Below, piece after piece: positions 5,296-5,777 of a stretch of 5,777 nucleotides of DNA. The notes beneath the pieces were generated by a model. The model did no database searches, was not told the origin of the DNA, and saw only the letters and a program-made list of their open reading frames with translations. Within the stretch, counting starts at the first letter, position 1; each line of letters starts with the position of its first letter. Position numbers and translations under genes: made by a program. The stretch is from Rubrivivax sp. (GTDB taxonomy: Bacteria > Pseudomonadota > Gammaproteobacteria > Burkholderiales > Burkholderiaceae): positions 1 to 5,777 of the forward strand of contig SEEY01000280.1 in assembly GCA_004211235.1 (NCBI GenBank). Direction: 5' to 3'.

Positions 5296-5777
5296 CCGGA
5301 TGGGTCAGGTCCAGCTGCCGGGCGTGCAGCCACAGCCGCTGCGCGCCCAGCCACGCGGCCACGGCGCGGTTCAGCGGCCCCTTACCGTGCGTCGCGTCGC
5401 CCAGGATCGGGTGGGCGATGTGCTTGAGGTGGCGGCGGATCTGGTGGCGCCGGCCCTGCAGCGGCTCGGCCTCCAGCAGCGCGACGCGGGTGCTTGCAAA
5501 ACGCGGGTCGCTGGCGACCGGCCACTCCAGGCGCTGCAGCAGGCGCCAACGCGTCTGGGCCTGGAGCATCGCCTGCCCGGCCGACGGCAGCTCGGGGTCG
5601 CGCGCCAGCGGATGGTCGATGACGCCCACGTCCTCGGCCGGCCAGCCGCGCACGAGAGCCAGGTAGCTTTTCCGCATCTGCCCCTGCTCGAACATGCTGC
5701 CGAGCAGCGATGCGACCTCGGCGGACAGCGCGAACAGCAGCACACCCGAGGTGCCGCGGTCGAGGCGGTGCACCGGC
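5237..5777 (-). CDS. RluA-family pseudouridine synthase, TruC-like (5' end missing)
   Basis: The last 179 residues are present and the frame enters from the right edge reading PVHRLDRGTSG. The GTG at 5773 is an internal Val codon, not a start. The enzyme isomerises uridine to pseudouridine in RNA; its catalytic Asp is in HRLDRGTSG (codon 5761-5759). Later motifs are KSYLALVRGWP, the RNA-binding stretch GRRHQIRRHLKHIAHPILGD and HGKGPLNR. The last two resemble TruC, which modifies U65 of tRNAs, more than RluC or RluD. This assignment is from memory of the E. coli sequence, and a related rRNA-modifying paralog is possible. Roughly 50-60 N-terminal residues should lie outside the window. The C-terminus is intact and ends in [10 protein letters not shown], whose codons overlap the end of the convergent binding-protein gene. 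Confidence 0.92.
   Translation of the reverse strand, partial: PVHRLDRGTSGVLLFALSAEVASLLGSMFEQGQMRKSYLALVRGWPAEDVGVIDHPLARDPELPSAGQAMLQAQTRWRLLQRLEWPVASDPRFASTRVALLEAEPLQGRRHQIRRHLKHIAHPILGDATHGKGPLNRAVAAWLGAQRLWLHARQLDLTHPVSGVPLTLQAPPGAAWPAG

Noticed and set aside
5371..5745. Arg/Cys-rich minus-strand frame inside the pseudouridine synthase gene
   Set aside because: It is a shifted-frame shadow of the synthase, whose own frame has all the expected motifs.

Overview
The window is GC-rich (roughly 70% by eye) and densely coded, with strong G/C bias at third codon positions. The gene families, and an intergenic repeat resembling ones I recall from Burkholderiales, suggest a beta-proteobacterium of the Rubrivivax/Leptothrix/Comamonadaceae type. 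This placement is an inference; there is no rRNA or other decisive marker.

Layout, left to right. (1) Positions 1-24 probably hold the first eight codons of a minus-strand gene running off the left edge. (2) Positions 25-189 are a divergent intergenic region with a weak candidate promoter and a GC-rich palindromic repeat. (3) A two-gene plus-strand operon follows: a small ubiquitin-like (MoaD/ThiS-type) protein ending in Gly-Gly (190-459) and a cytoplasmic Asp-box (BNR) beta-propeller protein (461-1534). (4) A family-2 polyphosphate kinase lies on the minus strand (2401-1535); its stop codon abuts the propeller gene's stop. (5) A 96-bp divergent gap carries a small inverted repeat. (6) A second plus-strand pair follows: an exported CocE/NonD (peptidase S15-like) hydrolase with the residues of alpha-amino acid ester hydrolases (2498-4453), overlapping by one base a periplasmic solute-binding protein of the SBP_bac_3 type (4453-5295). 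(7) The 3' part of a TruC/RluA-type pseudouridine synthase lies on the minus strand (5777-5237), overlapping the previous gene tail-to-tail by 59 bp and truncated by the right edge.

How the genes fit together. The two plus-strand pairs look translationally coupled. In the first, the codons for the terminal Gly-Gly of the ubiquitin-like protein also form the Shine-Dalgarno sequence of the propeller gene. In the second, the junction is TGATG. A periplasmic ester/peptide hydrolase followed by a periplasmic binding protein could be a hydrolyse-and-capture or hydrolyse-and-sense pair, but no permease is present to support this. The polyphosphate kinase and the pseudouridine synthase look like housekeeping genes unrelated to their neighbours.

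I see no phage, IS element, CRISPR array, tRNA or rRNA, and no clear novel defence or biosynthetic system. The least explained item is the ubiquitin-like/beta-propeller pair.
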